NCBI GenBank assembly: GCA_963383645.1
Contig: OY726560.1
Location: 148,433,052-148,497,051 of the forward strand
Length of the DNA stretch: 64,000 nucleotides
Direction of reading: 5' to 3'
DNA from: Muscardinus avellanarius
Lineage: Eukaryota > Chordata > Mammalia > Rodentia > Gliridae
The notes under the pieces are model-generated. The model had not been told where the DNA came from, ran no database searches, and saw only the letters and a list, made by a program, of their open reading frames with translations. Below are positions 1 through 11,049 of the stretch, one piece after another (position 1 is the first letter of the stretch; each line of letters starts with the position of its first letter). The translations under genes were made by a program, and so were the position numbers.

Positions 1-457
1 GGGTATCGAGGTATCTCCTGTGCATCCCTAGGTCATGCTATAGAAAAGCCTAGATTGACTGTCTAGTAAGCGCCTCTCTCAGGTTCTGGGCCTTACCCCA
101 GTGGCCGCTGGCCCATTCCACCCTACAGACTGTGGGAGCCTTGAGCTCCTCCTCCCTGCCCCCCAATTTCTGCAGATCCCAGTCCTCCTGCCTCGCAGCC
201 TCCAGCTGGTACTTCCTGTTGGCAGCACTGCCCAGGGTGTGCCGAGCCCAGCTTTGGCCCAGTCACTCCCCCCTGGCTCCTTCAGGCTCAGGTCACACCC
301 TCTCCAGGCAGCTGCCCATCATGACCCTCAGGCTCCTCCCACTCCACAAGCCCCTCTCTCTTGCTGCCCCCCACCTCTCCTGCTCGCAGCACTACCTGGA
401 GGATCTCAGCATCCCTTGTTCCCGCCAATCCATCCTGTGGCCTCTATTTACTTACAC

Positions 458-672
458 TTTTTTTTTTTTTTTTTAGTGGTACTAGAAATTGAACCCAGGG
501 GTGTTCTACCTCCCAGCTACACCTCCAGCCCTTTTTATTTTTATTTTTATTTTTGTTTTGAAACAGGGTCTCACTAGGTTGCCAAGTCCCTCTGTGTTGC
601 TGAGGCTGTCCTTGAACCTGCAATCCTCCTGTCTCAGCCCCTTAGACAAATGTGCACCACCACACCCAGCTC
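458..672 (-). mobile_element. B1-dID composite SINE, minus strand
   Basis: It starts with a T-run (reverse of the A-tail), then the reverse ID half ('ggtactagaaattgaaccc') and the reverse B1 half ending 'caccaccacacccagctcc'. The copy is diverged. Imperfect flanking 'tatttact'/'catttact' may be the target-site duplication. Confidence 0.9.
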
Positions 673-759
673 CATTTACTCTTTATTATGTCCAAGCGAA
701 AGCCTGGCACAGGTGTCCCCCTCAGGAGACCACGCCAGAAGCTCAAAATACTAGTTGTT

Positions 760-975
760 GCCATTGGCTGAGTACTCTTTATGTGCCAAGAATGTGAGTT
801 TTTTTTATCAGTTCTCCAGAACTCAGAAGCCAACAAAGAGCATCTTGTGGACCCATTCTGCAGGTAGATATAGCGAGGCTCGGGAAAGGGGAATCCCAGG
901 GCACATAGACAGCAAAAGGGGAGCCTGGGGTTTGAATTCGTACTCATCTGGCTCCACAGCCAGCTCTGTCACCTC
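760..975 (-). mobile_element. MIR SINE, ancient
   Basis: The order 'ggctgagtactctttatgtg', a gap, 'aggtagatatagcgaggctc', 'gggcacatagacagc', 'gggtttgaattcgtactc' follows the reversed MIR consensus (core, then the tRNA-like promoter region). MIR elements are mammalian-wide and predate rodents, so this is old intergenic DNA. Confidence 0.7.
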
Positions 976-2174
976 AAGCAGCTTCTAGCGAGCCCTGGGG
1001 GAGGAGCAACGGTGGACAAATGGCGACCTGAGGGAGTCTCTTTGCTGGGAATGGTAAATGTATTTTCTAGAAACAGGAAATCTAATATTGCCTGTGAAGT
1101 TGCTTCCTGGCCTTTCTGTATCAGTTCACCTCCCCCCACCCCAGGAGAAGCCTCCTTCTCTCCCCCACTGGCACGTTGGGTGAGCAGGGGCCCCCTCCGT
1201 ATTGGGGCCATTTTGTTTGCTCGATGAGGGAAAGGCAGAGCCTAGAAGGCTGGAGGAGTTGGGGAACTGGGGGCCCAGAGGTAAAGTGGAGATTCGAACC
1301 CTTCCTTCTCTGGCCCCTCACAGAGTGAATGGCCTGTCCTGACCCCAAAGCCCCATCACCTCTGTCTGCGGCATCCATGCCTGGAGATGGCCCAAGGTGC
1401 TGCAGCCTCATGCCATGTGTGGGGCTCCCGGACGGTGCAGCCCCGTGTACAGTCCCCTCAGAGGCAACCTGGGACAGACCCTCGCACGTGTTGACGCCAC
1501 AGAGGACAGGCTGGAGGCAGCCAGATGCCATGAAGGAGGCTAACGTGGCCTCAGTGTGGTGCTGAGTGAGAGGTTTGGGGTCCTCTCTGGCTTCTGGTTC
1601 TGTGATCTGTCCCGCTGACGTCTCCTTGCTGCACTGATGATCCCTCGACTGGGCTTTGAGTGCCTTTGGACTGCCCCTGCTCCCCAGGCCTCTGTCCTGA
1701 GTGTCCACCTGGCCCCTCCCTGTCTCAGCATCTCTGCACCCTCTCCTGAGTCTCCTGTGGGATACCATAGGTCTCGTGGAGGGACAACTGGGAGTATCGG
1801 CTCAGGCTCATACACATGGACACCCCACATTTCCCTCCAAGTCACCAATGTCTCGCTCCCCCACCTCTTAGTCACACTCACTGCCTTGTACGCAGCCTGG
1901 GCAGGAGAGGCTCCCCTCCGCCATGCTGTCTCTGGGAACTTCATGTCCTCTGCATCCTGAACTCTTCCTGTTTACGCCATATAGTGAAGCCCTGTGATCA
2001 AAGTCAGCCAACATTGACTCTTCATATTTAGAAGGAAGTTTTGGAATTTAGACAAAAAAATTTTCTCTTAGCAAAATTTTTTCCTTAGCAAAGCTTAGCT
2101 TTCAAGACCATTGTTTTGCCAAGAAAGCAACACAAAATAGAGTCTAATTTGATTGTCAAAGCTGAGCAATGAAT

Positions 2175-2218
<44 letters not shown>

Positions 2219-2952
2219 GCAGAAGCCAGCCCATTTCCTGAAATACTTAAGCCCTTGATTCAATGGAGGCCACAGAGCATCCAAATGTAAGAGCAATTAA
2301 AAATACATGCGTTTTTTTTTTTTTAAATCATCATCTCCACACACGACGTTTAAACTCTAAAAACTGGTACAGCATGGATTTAACGTAATCTTATGAAGTT
2401 AGAATTATAAACACTATTTAGAAATGTACTTCTTTTGTCTAGATGTCCTTAAGAGAGCGATGTAAGTATAATGAATTAGGGTTGCGAGGCGTTATATAAA
2501 TTGCTTAAGGTCTGTTCTAGGAGCCTGGAGTAGGTTCAAGAAAGGGAGAGATTGATAACTTGGACTCTGTTCAAGTTTGCTTTTAACTTGCTTTACTCTT
2601 GAAGCACAAAAGCAGCCCCAGAGAGGATACAGAGGAGCTAAGAAAGCTTCTAGATGGACCAAGGCGCCTGCACCTCCCTGCGATGCTCTCTGACCGCCCT
2701 TCTTGTGGTGAGAGAGGTCAGCAGGCTGAGGGGTGGGAGGCACAGACTCGCTCTTTATCTGTCCCACGGCCTCACCACCACCACAGCGTCAGTGTCTGCT
2801 GTGTGGCAGTGGGCACCCTCCCCACCTCTGAGGCCGTGTCCAAGTCTTTTCCACTTTTCTCTTGGGAACTTTCTTGTGGGTGGCTCAGGAATGGCGCGCC
2901 ACACTGCCAAGTGAGTGAAATAATCTAAATTACAAAAGGCGTCACTTTAAAT
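976..2952. other. Unique sequence without recognised gene
   Basis: GC-rich to about 1,980, then AT-rich from about 2,020 to 2,480. Several overlapping open frames on both strands (up to 215 codons, 1121-1768 minus) have no recognisable domain and look like chance openings in GC-rich DNA. No repeat family was recognised apart from the TTA microsatellite. Confidence 0.5.
2177..2217. repeat. (TTA)n microsatellite
   Basis: About 13 uninterrupted ATT units, in AT-rich unique DNA and not attached to a recognisable SINE. Confidence 0.95.
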
Positions 2953-2964
2953 AGTGTCTTTTAG

Positions 2965-3149
2965 GCTGGGCCTGGTGGTGGCGCACGCTTGTAATCTCCT
3001 CGACAGGAGGATCACACAGGTTGGAAGCCAGCCTCTCTGGCTTAAAAGACCCTGTTTCAAAAAAAAATTTTATATATATAGAAGTATAGCCCAGAGGTAG
3101 AAGGGTTCCATCCCCAGTACCAGCAAAAAAAAAAAAAAAAAAAAAAAAA
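2965..3149 (+). mobile_element. B1-dID SINE, short 'type II' form
   Basis: It is bracketed by an exact 12-bp target-site duplication 'agtgtcttttag' (2953-2964 and 3150-3161). The B1 half is shortened: after 'ggaagccagc' it goes directly to 'ctggcttaaaagaccctg', missing the usual 'ctacttagtgaggccc' segment. The right half reads 'gaggtagaagggttcc'. A pure A-tail of almost 25 bases suggests a recent insertion. Confidence 0.92.
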
Positions 3150-3589
3150 AGTGTCTTTTAGAATGATTATTCTCTGTTTCTTTGCAAACTCTGCACTTAT
3201 CAAGCATTAAGACAGAGCCACGGGGCAAATGCCGGCCTCCTTTAACCCTCCTCCTCCTCCTCCTTTCCTCCATATCTAAAGCCTCCACCCTCACACCCAG
3301 TTCAAGTTTCCTCTTTCCCCAAAGAAATAGTGACATTTGCTGGGGATAGGGCACACCAGAGTGTGCTGGCAAATGCTTAAGACCGACTCTCTTGCAGCTG
3401 ATTTCTGTATAGCATTTGTGGACTTCTGCAGCGTGCGTCATCCCGCCGTGGCCAATTTCAAGCTACCGACACTCAGGCACCAAGGGAGGAGTTGGGAAGC
3501 GACGCAGCACATGATTCGTACTGCCGGAATACTACTGGGATGGTGCCGTGCACTGTGTTTCCATCATTTTGATAGAAATAGCCAAAGAG

Positions 3590-3765
3590 ATAAATAACCT
3601 TCAGCGCCCTGGTAATAAAATGCACCGGATTAATTGGCGCCACGTTTTTGTTATCTTTGGTTTAATAAAATTTACCCAGCTATAAAATTGTATTTAGTTT
3701 TTCATAGTAGCGGTATTTAACAACTAGCTCAAAAAGTTCCAGCAAATTTAACATTATTATCTCTT
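3590..3765. other. Candidate conserved non-coding element
   Basis: Repeat-free, AT-rich and high-complexity sequence containing a homeodomain-type 'attaattggcgcc' block and 'tttgttatctttggtt'. It resembles developmental enhancer DNA, but conservation cannot be tested from one genome. Confidence 0.25.
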
Positions 3766-4027
3766 GGGAGCTGCGTTGGGGCGGGCTCCAGTACATCACT
3801 GGGGACTGGCTTCCGTGGGCCACAGCAGGTTGGAAAAGGAAGAACAGCATGCCCCTGCCACTAGACACAAGATGACATTTCTAAATGGCACGGCCTTTAA
3901 ATGTGCACACTTCTGCTGAATGCTAGTAGCCCCCCCCACACACACACACACAAATCCACTTAAAAGTTGTGTGATGCTATTAATCCCATCTATGAGAGAT
4001 GACGGGCGCCCACTACTTGCACAGCTG

Positions 4028-4042
4028 CCTCTAGGTGGCGCT
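4028..4042 (+). promoter_or_regulatory. CTCF-like motif
   Basis: 'cctctaggtggcgct' matches the CTCF core consensus CCASYAGRKGGCRSY at 14 of 15 positions (A3 is T). Occupancy is unknown. Confidence 0.35.
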
Positions 4043-4086
4043 CTAACAGCAGATCCTAAAAAGAGAGCTCAGAGAAAGAGCCCACT

Positions 4087-4316
4087 AGCTGCTCATGGTG
4101 GCGTACACTCGTAATCCCAGCGCTTGGGAGGCTGCGACAGGAGGATTGTGGTTCGCAGACAGCCTCAGCTATTTAGTGAGGCCCTTTGCGACTCAGCGCG
4201 ACCCTGTTTCAAAATAAAGAACAAAAAATAGGGCTGGAGGGGTGTAGCTCGGAAGTAGAATGCCCCTGGGTTCCATTCCCACGACCACAAAAAATAAAAA
4301 TAAATAAGCAAATAAA
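4087..4316 (+). mobile_element. B1-dID SINE, type I
   Basis: Full dimer: B1 half with 'cagacagcctcagctattta', linker 'aataaagaacaaaaaatag', ID half 'ggtgtagctcggaagtagaa' and 'gggttccattccc'. The flanking repeat 'aaagagccc(a/g)ct' (4075-4086 and about 4316-4327) is a target-site duplication with one mismatch. Confidence 0.92.
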
Positions 4317-4329
4317 AAGAGCCCGCTGT

Positions 4330-5774
4330 CCACAGCCCACTCGGGACCCTAAGGGCCTGTTCCAGAGGAGCTGCGCTCAGACCAGAGCTTTGTGTCAACT
4401 GTCGATACACGGACAAGACATTCTTTCCTTCTTGTCCATAATTCTAATCACCCCCGCCTGCTTTCATCAGAGGCCACGGCGGGATGGGAAGGTCCGTCTG
4501 TCCTCGCTTGGGTGGCAAAGGTGCTGGACTCCGACTTAGGTTGGTTAACTCCTTTCAAGTGAAGCCACAAAATGTCCTTCTCCGAGTCTCAAGCCATCCG
4601 CTATGGCTCAAGGCGCAGAGCTGCAAGGCCAACACGGGCCTTCACCTTCCCCCTCCACCCTCACCCATTACGGCACCATGGCGGGACATGGATAAATGGG
4701 TGGGTGGAGGTTTTACACACAGCTGCAGCGGCCATCTGTCAACACGAAAAGCCCGCACAGTCTACACCTAAAGCACATCATATCCAGGTGCCCAAACCAA
4801 ACAGGAGAGTCGTAGGGTAAGACAAATCCCCACCAGGGCCAGGGCAGGTGGGTCTCGGGTAAGTCTTGAGAGAAAGACAGAATTTCCTTGACAGAGATGA
4901 GATAGTGAGGGCTCTGTAGGCCACAGAGAATTACAACCATAGCTCTGCCGGCCACAGCGTGGTCACATGAAGAGACACCCAGAGCCTAGCCACCATGTCC
5001 CTGCCCCACCCCATCCCCCTTGCTACCAGAAGACAAGAGGGCGGAGACTGCTCTGTCAGCTGGTCCCGGGTGACACCCGCCCACCAGGGTACTGGGGTGG
5101 CTTTCTCCCCAAAGCTTTGGTTTATCCCCCCTGGCTGATACAGGCATGTGGGAGAGAGTGGGTAAGGTGCCTATCGCAGGGCATGCGGGGAGAGCCCAGA
5201 GGCCCCTGTGGGTGGAAAGCCGGATGTGGTTTGTGTGGCTGGGGGACTGGAGGAGGAAGGTGGCCAGGAAGGTGGGCGGCAACTGCTTCTGAAGGGCTTT
5301 GGGCCCTGCGTGCACAGCCTGCCATCCCCCCACCACACACACACGATGTGCACCCTCTGCACCCCCATTTAGGGGGCTGCAGGAGCCCCTCCCCAGAATG
5401 CGAACAGGTGCCTATGTCCATGGAGATAAGGCGGACACCCAGGCAGACCTCTAACGAGAGACCATTAATCAGACCACAGCAAGCTGTTTCAGTACAGACT
5501 TGTCTAAGAATAGGAATCCATGTCATCCCCAGGGGCTGTCCGGCCCAGAATAGCGAGGAGCGCCACTAAACACTCACATATCTGCCCGGCTCCCTCGTAC
5601 GCTGTCTCCTCCATCCCCCGCAACACCTGGAGACTCAGAGCACGACTGAGCAGCCTCCCTGGGGAAGGGTCCTTGCCCCTTAGTCTGATCCTCAGCCCCC
5701 ACCCCCAGCCCCTCTGGTCATCTGAGGAAACCCAGAGAGCCCTCCTCCAATTAATGTTTTTAGATGCATAAAAT
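4330..5774. other. GC-rich unique sequence, no gene recognised
   Basis: An open frame at 4967-5569 (plus, 200 codons) is rich in Pro, Gly, Arg and Trp, has no recognisable domain, and overlaps open frames on the other strand. It is probably a GC-composition artefact. No splice or polyadenylation context supports a gene. Confidence 0.5.
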
Positions 5775-5785
5775 AAATCACACAG

Positions 5786-6011
5786 CCAGGCGTGGTGGCG
5801 CACGTTTGTAATCCCAGCATTTGGGAGGCTGGGACTGGAGGATCACGGTTTGCAGACAGCCTCAGCTACTAAGTGAGGCCCTTTGCAACTCAGTGCGACC
5901 CTGTTTCAGAATAAAGAATAAAAAAATAGGGCTGGGGGTATATCTCGGAGGACGAATGCCCCTGGGTTCCATCCCCCGACCCGCAAAAAAATATAATAAA
6001 ATAAAATAAAG
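5786..6011 (+). mobile_element. B1-dID SINE, type I
   Basis: Exact 11-bp target-site duplication 'aaatcacacag' (5775-5785 and 6012-6022). Both halves are intact. The ID half has 'tatatctcggaggacgaatg' and the tail is simple 'ataaaataaa'. Confidence 0.95.
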
Positions 6012-6022
6012 AAATCACACAG

Positions 6023-6879
6023 GATTACCAAGGAACCTCAACATTTGACAATGAGGTTCTTAAATGCTTTTAAAAATTGTGATGGGCGCTTCTTCACTAA
6101 CCTAGCACGTGACACAGATCTAGTAGACGTTTATTGACAACCATGACTTTGAAGTCAATATTTCAAAATCTCTACCAAAAAAGAAATGTGATGTAAAAAT
6201 AGTTGTGATGTCTACATGTGACATCACACTGGTCCCTGGGCCACATTCATCATTATAGGTAATGACAAATCTCAGCTGGTGATTAATGAAAACAAGCCCA
6301 TAAATATTTTCCTATCCAAGTTCACAGGACCCGGATTGAGAACTCCTCTCTGGACTGCCTGGGGCCACCTCTCCCCTACCCAACCAGTGCCTCAGTAAGC
6401 CCCTGATGAGGGTCATTATCACTATTGATGCTGCTTGGCCAGCCCCAATGAGGTCCCATGCACACTGGGCAGAGAGGCTCCTACCCAGGAAACAGCTCAA
6501 TAAAGGCAGCTGGGGTGGGGTGGCAGCCGGAGCCTGGGTCCAAGGTGAGGCCAAGGGCAATCCCTCCATCAGCTCCGTGGTCAGGAAGTCTCTCCCCCGC
6601 CTGTCCATGCTGATCACTTAATTGTAGCTAAGGGATCAAATTCAAAGCACTCAGCCTCTCTCCACTCTCTCCTCACTCCGGTTCTTAATCAATCCCCAGC
6701 TGTCGGCCAGGGAGAGCCCGGGGGCAGCTGCCGGCTCTGTCTGGCCTGGAGGCCCCCAGCCACCTGAGCTGCGCCTGTTCCTGAGTCCTTGGGTCCAGTT
6801 ATTAAATCAGAGCAGCACAAGACTCTGAACATGCAAAAAAAAAAAAATTTTTTTTTAAATCTGATTCAGTCTACAAGGT
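6023..6879. other. Unique sequence, no gene recognised
   Basis: Mixed-composition DNA with no recognised repeat until the A/T-run at about 6834-6858. The short open frames on both strands (about 100 codons or fewer) carry no identifiable domain. Confidence 0.45.
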
Positions 6880-7410
6880 TAAAAATAAGAACATAATGTT
6901 CATCAAAAGATGCCACAAAGACAGCAAAGTCTGGGACAGGGAGCCAGATCCAGACGTTTATAACTGACAAAGGGCTAGCATCCAAGACAAATCAGAACGC
7001 CCGCGGATCAATCTTTAGACGGTGCTGCACTTAGAACGCGAGGGAAAATAGTGGCCGGGCGCTTCCCAGAGGGCGCGTGAAGGGCAAAGGGTGGACGCTC
7101 GACCTCCGCTGTGAACCAGAGAGTGCAACGTGAGACGGGAACGGGACGTATTTTTGTACCCGTGAGATGGGCAAAAGTTAAGCTCCATGACAACAGAAAG
7201 GCTGAGACACCGTGGGTGAGCACCGGGAAGCTCTGCGGAGCTGGTGACGGTCCCTGGTCGTTGATTCCACTCTTTCCGAGAGCAATGTGGCCAGCTCTGA
7301 AGAGCTGCAGATACAATTCCAGTCTCTTTATGTTCTCGCACCTGCGCCCCAGGCGTCACCTAGGACAAGGATGAGATCCGCGTTTGTTGTGACAGCCAAA
7401 GTCCAGGAAA
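6880..7410 (+). mobile_element. Ancient L1 (L1M-type) ORF2 3' end / 3' UTR fragment
   Basis: Remnants read in L1 order: 'atcaaaagatgccacaaaga', 'tataactgacaaagggctag', then a decayed non-coding stretch. There is no open reading frame, so the element is dead. It is interrupted by the SINE at 7411 and continues to about 7850. Confidence 0.6.
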
Positions 7411-7604
7411 AGCCAAGTGTGGTGGCACATGCTGTAATCCCAGTACTGGGGAGGCTGCGACAGGAGGATTGCAGGTTCGAGGACAACCTCGGTAACTAGT
7501 TAGACTCTCATCAACCTAGCAAGATCCTGTTTCAAAAGTGAAATAAAAAATAGGACTGGAGGTATAGCTTGGAGGTAGAATGCCCCTGAGTTCAATCCCG
7601 AAAA
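7411..7604 (+). mobile_element. B1-dID SINE, diverged
   Basis: The head is 'agccaagtgtggtggcacat' and the ID half is 'ggtatagcttggaggtagaa'. It was inserted into the L1M remnant that flanks it on both sides and lacks a long A-tail. Confidence 0.88.
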
Positions 7605-7850
7605 TGGGTGACTCGGGACCACAATGGTGAATGACAGAAAAAGTAAGACGTTGGAAACGACACGCGGCGTGAACCCATCTTCCTGACGCTCAAAGCCAAG
7701 CTGAACTCAGCAGATCGCTCAGGTCGGGTTCAGATATACGCTGTCAACTATTTTTTTTTTTAATCAAGGGAACAAATAACACTCGATTCGGGATGGAGAC
7801 TAGCGGTCATTGAGACGCCCACAAAGATTTCCAGGCATGGAAATTGTCCA
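7605..7850 (+). mobile_element. Ancient L1 fragment, continuation
   Basis: Continues the L1M 3' region after the SINE ('ccacaatggtgaatgacaga' and following). It contains a T-run at 7752-7762. The assignment rests mainly on its position next to the preceding fragment. Confidence 0.4.
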
Positions 7851-8119
7851 GCTCATTTCTTTAGCTGGGTGGTGGACTTACGGTGCTTCTCAACAAAGTC
7901 TGAGTGTCTGACTCCCAGGCAAGGGTCCAGGCAACCTGTAAAGTGCAGGAGGACCCGGGCTCACCCTCGGCTTGCAGAGCTGGTGATACAAGCCTCAGAA
8001 AGTAACCCCGGAGCAGCAGCGTTGGGGTGGTGCTGGCGTTGATGGACGGGAACCGACAGAGGCCCAAAGGATGACAGGGCCCTCTGCGTGCCCACGAGCC
8101 TGTGGGGAGAGTACCAATC

Positions 8120-8225
8120 AGCTCCAGTGCACAGAGAGGTAAACTGAGGCTCAGAAAGGCTGAGGAAGTACTGCCAGGAAGCTCTGGGCCGAGACACCCA
8201 GGACCCAGGTCCCTCTGGCGGCAGG
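8120..8225 (-). mobile_element. MIR SINE fragment
   Basis: 'gaggtaaactgaggctcaga' followed by '...ctgccaggaagctctgggcc' and 'cacccaggacccaggtc' is the reversed MIR core. It lies in GC-rich unique DNA. Confidence 0.6.
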
Positions 8226-8654
8226 GACTCTGCTCTCGCCACACGCCTGGGGCCAGAGGGGCTTCCTGAGAGGCGGCTTGGGCGGCAGGTCTGGATGGGC
8301 CAGCAGGGGTACGCCAGGGAGGAAAGAGCCTCGGGGAGGGGGAGGCCCGGCTAGAGCTGACACCAATATGGTTCAGGTCAGGAATGGGGTCCAGCTCGTG
8401 AGGCCCAGCGTGGGGCGCAGGGTCTACACAAGGTCATTCTCTCTCAAACACTGAACAAGTGAGCATGTGCGTGCCTTGGCCCAGCTCAGGCTGTAACCTG
8501 TTACGTGTGGAACTGCAGCAGCCTCCTCTACTGCCCTCGCCCTGTCCCTTCTCCCCCGCCAGGCAGCGTGAACTTTGCAAAATATAAACAGGAGCACGCT
8601 GTTCCTCTGGTTAACAACCTCCGATGGTGTTCATGAGACAGACACATACATATC

Positions 8655-8657
<3 letters not shown>

Positions 8658-8701
<44 letters not shown>
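8658..8701. repeat. (GT)n microsatellite in SINE tail
   Basis: About 22 GT units directly abutting the reverse ID half of the SINE that follows. This is the position of the SINE's A-rich tail, so the microsatellite probably grew from it. Confidence 0.95.
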
Positions 8702-8706
<5 letters not shown>

Positions 8707-8904
8707 GGGGACTGAACCCAGGGGCGTTCTACCTCTAAGCTACATTCCCAGCTCTTTTTTTACTTTTTAATTTTGAAACAGGATCTTTTTAAGTTGCTGA
8801 AGGACTTGCTCATTATTGAGACTGGCCTCAAACCTGTGCTCCTCCTGTCTCAGCCTCCCAAGTACTGGAATTACAGGCATGGACCACCATCCCAGTTTAT
8901 TATA
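8702..8904 (-). mobile_element. B1-dID SINE, minus strand
   Basis: 'ttactggggactgaacccag' to 'ggaccaccatcccagttt'. It is the first of three consecutive minus-strand copies. Confidence 0.9.
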
Positions 8905-8910
8905 TATCCC

Positions 8911-9117
8911 CCTCTTTTTTAATACAGATTGAACCCAGGGGCATTCTACTTCCAAGCTACATCCCAGACATATGTTATTCATTTTTTTAAAAAAACAGAG
9001 TCTTACTAAGTTGCTAATGGCCTTTCTAGGTTACTGAGGCTGGCTTCAAACCTGTGATCCTCCTGTTTCAGCCTCCCAAGTGCTAGAATTACAGGCATGT
9101 GCCACCACACCCAGCTA
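8911..9117 (-). mobile_element. B1-dID SINE, minus strand
   Basis: 'cagattgaacccaggggcat' to 'gccaccacacccagct'. It is the second in the tandem stack, about 10-20% diverged from its neighbours by eye, so the stack arose by separate insertions rather than by duplication. Confidence 0.9.
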
Positions 9118-9118
9118 T

Positions 9119-9120
9119 GA

Positions 9121-9151
<31 letters not shown>

Positions 9152-9339
9152 GAATTGAGTCAAGGGCCATTCTACCTCTGAGCTACACCACCAGCCCTAT
9201 TTTATTCTTATTTTAAAACAGGGCCCCACTAGGTTGCTGAGAGTTTTGCTAAGTTGCTGAGGCTGGTCTCAAACCTGTGATCCTCCTGTCTCAGCCTCCC
9301 AAGTAATGGGATTACAAGTGTGAAATACCACACCCAGCT
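9119..9339 (-). mobile_element. B1-dID SINE, minus strand, with (GT)n tail
   Basis: A 13-unit GT run (about 9120-9146) occupies the reversed tail, followed by 'ttactaggaattgagtcaag'; the head ends at 'accacacccagct'. Third of three. Confidence 0.9.
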
Positions 9340-9520
9340 CAAAATATATTCTTAAGTAAAAAAAGCAAGATGCAGAATATATGTAGAGTATACCACACAT
9401 GTATACTTATATACTCATAAGAGCTTTCTGGAAAGACACATAAGGCCCCCGTTACAGTGGTGGCCTCTTAGGAATCCAGGTGGCTGAGTGGGGCAGAGAC
9501 TGGCCACATCCTCTTCCTGA
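9340..9520 (+). mobile_element. Ancient L1M 3' UTR fragment
   Basis: 'agtaaaaaaagcaagatgca', 'tagagtataccaca', 'ctttctggaaagacacataag' and 'acagtggtggcctcttagg' follow, in order, the 3' UTR of old L1M elements. Confidence 0.6.
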
Positions 9521-9880
9521 ACACACAGGGAGGGGCTGGGGAGAAGCTCGGGGGTCCGTGACACTAAACTTGAGGCGCGTGTGCCTGAGCACTCTTTCCT
9601 GAACATTAATTAAGGTACCAATTTTCGTGTGTTGCGGTCTGTGCTCCAACAAGACCTACATCCCTGCTCTCAAAGAAAAATGATCGTCTTCATTTATAAT
9701 TAAAGAAATGTAAATTTAAATCAATGAGCTATTTTTCATCTGTTTCAGTGATGTTCATCTATCCTGCCTGTTAGGATCTCCTGCAGAAAAGCTTTAAGGG
9801 AGATGCCCAGGGCCCTCACAGAAAGCAGATTCGGTGTGGCATAAGATTTGCCGCCACCACCATCATCATCACCATCATCA

Positions 9881-10086
9881 ATTTTGTGGTGCTGGGGGTT
9901 GAACCCAGGGGCATTCTACCCCTGAGCTATACCCCCAGTCCTTTATTTTAAAATTTTGAATCAAGGTCTCATTGCATTGCAGAGGGCCTCACGAAACGAG
10001 GTTGCTGAGAATGGCCGTGCACCCGCTATCCTCCTGTCTCAGCCTCCCAAGTACTGGAATTACAAACGTGCGCCACCACGTCTGGC
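9881..10086 (-). mobile_element. B1-dID SINE, minus strand
   Basis: 'gtggtgctgggggttgaacc' to 'gcgccaccacgtctggc'. A short (ATC)n tract (about 9855-9880) adjoins the tail end. Confidence 0.9.
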
Positions 10087-10174
10087 AGGATCTGCCATTT
10101 TTAGAAAGCTCCTAGGTCATTCTGACTGTGGTCAAGTTTGAGGAACAGCGGCCTCTCTGGTTGGCAAAGTGCAG

Positions 10175-10770
10175 ACCCATCTATCGTGACTCCTGCATTC
10201 CAGCTGGGACTGCAACTGGCTAGAAAGTTGTTTGGAGAACACTTTGGCAGTGGAAACGAAAGCTAGAAGTGTTGGCAGCCTCTGACCAGCAATTCCACTC
10301 CTAAGAATTTAGGAGATTTTGCCCCAGCGCTTAAAGTTGTTTACACACAAAATATCCAGAGCCCACTGCAAATAAGCAAAAGACTGGAAGGAGCTCAAGG
10401 ATCTCCTAGCAGGGGGTCATTAAATTAAGCATGTCCACATAGCAGAATACTCTGTAGCCAGGAAAAAGTATGGGGACAGCTCTCTGTGGATTCCTTGGAA
10501 GGGTTTCACAGCACTGGCAAATGCAAAGGCTGTGGGTTTTTTGTGGTTTTTTTTTTTAATATATATGTGGCTGTCCATTTTTTGATGTGCATCCAGCATC
10601 TTTGAAAAGATATTTTTCAAACCACTTAACAATGACTGCCTCCGGAGAGAAACCTCCAACTAGGATGGGAGGAGAGGACACTTGGTTTTCACCAGCTACG
10701 CTCTTTCGCATTGTTTGAATTTTTGTCATGAATATGTATTGCTCTTTAAAAAAAAATCAAGAAGATGAAA
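10175..10770 (+). mobile_element. Ancient L1M 3' UTR fragment
   Basis: 'ttggagaacactttggcagt', 'ccagcaattccactcctaag', 'agcagaatactctgtagcc', 'aatgactgcctccggagag' and a terminal A-run (about 10747) follow the L1M 3' region in order. Non-coding. Confidence 0.7.
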
Positions 10771-11049
10771 AGAAAGAGAAAAGAGGAGAGGGAGTGAGGG
10801 GAGGGAAGGCCGGGCAGATACTTGGCACGGAGACTAAGATGGGAAGGGCCAAGTCATACAGGGTGGGACCTGCCTAGAGTTCTTTGGGTGTGGGTGGCGG
10901 AGCACCCTAAGGCCCAGCCCTGGAGGTAGAAACTGCTGAGCCCAATGCAGGTGTGGGGCGCAGTGCCTTGCCTCGCGCTAGGAGTGCTGGGCAGGGGGTG
11001 TAGCGCGCAAACCACTCCCTCGTGCCCCGTGCAGCACATCTTAAGGCGC

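Noticed and set aside
1121..1768. 215-codon open frame, minus
   Set aside because: No domain or gene structure; overlapping open frames on the other strand indicate compositional openness.
4967..5569. 200-codon open frame, plus
   Set aside because: Low-complexity Pro/Gly/Arg/Trp composition in GC-rich DNA with opposing open frames; no recognisable domain.
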